DNA of 6,816 nucleotides. It comes from Prevotella sp. (GTDB lineage: Bacteria; Bacteroidota; Bacteroidia; Bacteroidales; Bacteroidaceae). A program made the translations under genes and the position numbers. Shown here piece after piece: positions 5,117 through 6,816 of the stretch. Location: positions 1 through 6,816 of the forward strand of contig JAGAPI010000183.1 of assembly GCA_017623335.1 (NCBI GenBank), written 5' to 3'. How positions within the stretch are numbered: the stretch's first letter is position 1; each line of letters starts with the position of its first letter. The notes beneath the pieces were generated by a model that was not told the DNA's origin, did no database searches, and saw nothing but the letters and a program-made list of their open reading frames with translations.

Positions 5117-6816
5117 ATGAGAAATCGACTACTATTTTTATTTGGAATGTTATGCTGTGTGTTTTCAGGAGCCATGGCAGAAGACAAGGCCACATCGGAA
5201 GACATCACCGTTGACGGCACAAAGAGAAACATGCTTGTGTATGCCCCGGCAGACCTGCCGGACAACTCGCCGCTGCTCATCTCGATGCACGGTATGAATC
5301 AGAGTGCTGCGTATCAGCAGGGGATGGCAAACTGGGAAGCCATAGCCAAGGAGGAGAAATTCGTGGTTGTATATCCCAGTGCCATCGGCACCGGCTTTAC
5401 CACTTGGGACATACAAAACACAAGTGTCTCACAAAATAAAGACTTTAAATTCTTGGTAAAGATCATTGACGAGATGGCAAGCCGCTATAAGATTGACACC
5501 AAGAGGGTTTATCTCTCCGGTTTCTCGTTTGGTGGCATGATGACGTATTATTGTGCCAGCTATATGGACAACAAGTTTGCGGCATTCGCTCCGGTGAGTG
5601 GCTATCTCAACGGCGATGCCACTCCACGCAGCGCGCGTCCCGTACCTATTATACATACACACGGCACTGCAGACGACGTCCTGCCCTACAGTAATGTTAA
5701 CGGCATCGTGTCGGCATGGGCTGCGCACAACGAATGTCTACCCAATCCAACCACAGTAACCCCATGGCCCAAAAACAAGCCCAACTCTAAGAGCTCACGC
5801 ACCACATGGGCTGCAGGAGAGGGTGGCGTGGAGATTGTGCTCAACACCCTTGACGGAAAAGGCCACTGGCACAGCAACGACCCTGCCGGCGTAATGACAA
5901 GCGAGGAGATATGGGAGTTTGTAAGCAAATACACCCTCACCGAAAAGATTGAGGAGCCAGAGGGAATAAACCATGCCCTGAAAGTCACGACCTCGGAACC
6001 TAAGGCAAACCCATGGGACTGGCAGATACACCGCCGCCTCAGCCAGCCGCTCACGGTAGGCAAGAGCTATAGGCTGACCATGCGTGTGAAAGGCTCAGGC
6101 AACGGTTCGCTTGCATTCTGGCCTATTGATGACGCTTCCAGCAACAAGGACCAGTGGGGCGGAAGCAAGGATCTGCAATATCTCAACGCATACGACTTTT
6201 CCACCTCATGGAAAACATTCACATGGGAGTTCACCGCACAATTCCCCATCAACAAGTTCCAGTTTGTATTCGGACAATACGGCGGCAGCATATTCTTCGA
6301 CGATGTGAAGTTCGTAGAAGTGGGTAATGAAAATAATCTCATCGTAGATGACGACTTCGAGGGCGAGCTGAATGCCAGCTGGGAAAAAATCTCTTGGATG
6401 GGCGGCATAAGCTTCAAGATAGCCACTACATCGAATAAGGCTGACCTGCTGCAGGCTATCAAAGACGCCAAGGCAACTCTTGAGGCAGCCAACGGTATGA
6501 CACGCGAGGAGGCAGTGGCTGCACGCAAGGCTCTTGAGGAAGCCATTGCCGCTGCCGAGGCCTTCACCACAGACAACGACGATGACTATCTTGCCGAGGC
6601 TGAGAAGCTGAAGAAAGCCACCGCACTGCTGGCACAGTGGATAGGAGTGCCAGAGAGCGCCGACCCAAACTTCCAGATTTATCTTTGCTTCGGTCAGTCG
6701 AACATGGAAGGCAATGCCACTCCAGAGGCTCAGGATTACGATAATGTGCCAGAGAGATTCCAGGTGATGGCTGCCGTTGACATGACCGACCCAAAGCGTG
6801 AGCGCGGCAAATGGTA
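5117..6816 (+). CDS. Secreted multi-domain carbohydrate esterase: CE1-like, CBM4/9-like, helical linker, SGNH/CE6-like (3' end beyond window)
   Basis: 566 codons are in the window and the gene continues to the right. Residues 1-21 are a signal peptide ending AMA before E22. Residues 28-272 form an alpha/beta-hydrolase esterase of the CE1/PHB-depolymerase type. HGMNQ (58-62) is the oxyanion region, GFSFGG (135-140) holds nucleophile S137, THGTADD (181-187) holds the probable acid D186, and GKGHWH (247-252) holds the probable H250. Residues 283-435 resemble a CBM4/9-type sugar-binding beta-sandwich (ALKV, WDWQIH, GKSYRL, FFDDVKF). Residues 440-510 are Ala/Glu/Lys-rich helices, similar to FIVAR linkers. 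From 519 a second esterase begins: IYLCFGQSNMEG (521-532) is block I of the SGNH/SASA fold used by CE6 acetylxylan esterases, with S528 as nucleophile. The likely job is removal of acetyl or feruloyl esters from plant polysaccharide outside the cytoplasm. CE1 plus CE6 fusions are known from rumen Prevotella. The exact ester and the rest of the second domain cannot be seen here. Confidence 0.88.
   Translation, partial: MRNRLLFLFGMLCCVFSGAMAEDKATSEDITVDGTKRNMLVYAPADLPDNSPLLISMHGMNQSAAYQQGMANWEAIAKEEKFVVVYPSAIGTGFTTWDIQNTSVSQNKDFKFLVKIIDEMASRYKIDTKRVYLSGFSFGGMMTYYCASYMDNKFAAFAPVSGYLNGDATPRSARPVPIIHTHGTADDVLPYSNVNGIVSAWAAHNECLPNPTTVTPWPKNKPNSKSSRTTWAAGEGGVEIVLNTLDGKGHWHSNDPAGVMTSEEIWEFVSKYTLTEKIEEPEGINHALKVTTSEPKANPWDWQIHRRLSQPLTVGKSYRLTMRVKGSGNGSLAFWPIDDASSNKDQWGGSKDLQYLNAYDFSTSWKTFTWEFTAQFPINKFQFVFGQYGGSIFFDDVKFVEVGNENNLIVDDDFEGELNASWEKISWMGGISFKIATTSNKADLLQAIKDAKATLEAANGMTREEAVAARKALEEAIAAAEAFTTDNDDDYLAEAEKLKKATALLAQWIGVPESADPNFQIYLCFGQSNMEGNATPEAQDYDNVPERFQVMAAVDMTDPKRERGKW

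Noticed and set aside
6067..6576. 169-residue open frame on the minus strand inside the esterase
   Set aside because: It is antisense to the binding-module and linker region. Its Ser/Ala-rich start is the complement of the Ala/Glu-rich linker.

Overview
The window looks like chromosomal DNA from a Bacteroidota species, most likely a gut or rumen Prevotella-type organism. Several signs agree. The promoters fit the Bacteroidota pattern (a TTTG or TTG box, about 19-21 bases, then TAnnTTTG). The leaders are A-rich without strong Shine-Dalgarno sites. One lipoprotein has an aspartate-rich stretch after its lipid-anchor cysteine. The enoyl-ACP reductase resembles the Bacteroidota type, and the carbohydrate-active enzymes are typical of plant-polysaccharide degraders. 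The genus is an inference from style, not proven.

Layout. Positions 1-969, minus strand: a secreted family-5-type glycoside hydrolase that runs off the left edge. It has no stop codon in the window. Positions 970-1267: a divergent control region with one good promoter facing each way. Positions 1268-2425: a PLP-dependent MalY/PatB-type C-S lyase/aminotransferase. Positions 2426-2531: a spacer with two different short tandem repeats, one of which runs through the stop codon of the lyase gene. Positions 2532-3014: a small cysteine-rich protein of the C_GCAxxG_C_C family. Positions 3145-3846: a putative surface lipoprotein of unknown function. Positions 3896-3935: a strong terminator that overlaps the predicted promoter of fabI. 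Positions 3980-4837: fabI, the enoyl-ACP reductase of fatty acid synthesis. Positions 4838-5116: no gene, but a long nested palindrome and a promoter -7 box. Positions 5117-6816: a large secreted multi-domain carbohydrate esterase that runs off the right edge.

How the genes work together. The two edge genes are secreted enzymes for plant cell-wall polysaccharide: an endo-acting hydrolase and a double esterase that would remove acyl groups from a substrate such as xylan. Between them lie ordinary metabolic or unknown genes, each apparently with its own control, so this is not a classic polysaccharide utilisation locus; no SusC/SusD pair or sensor is visible. I found no transposase, phage, CRISPR, toxin-antitoxin, tRNA or rRNA gene. 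The most unusual points are the domain order of the esterase, a cysteine-rich variant of the C_GCAxxG motif, the repeats, and the merged terminator/promoter before fabI. I see no convincing evidence of a wholly new system.
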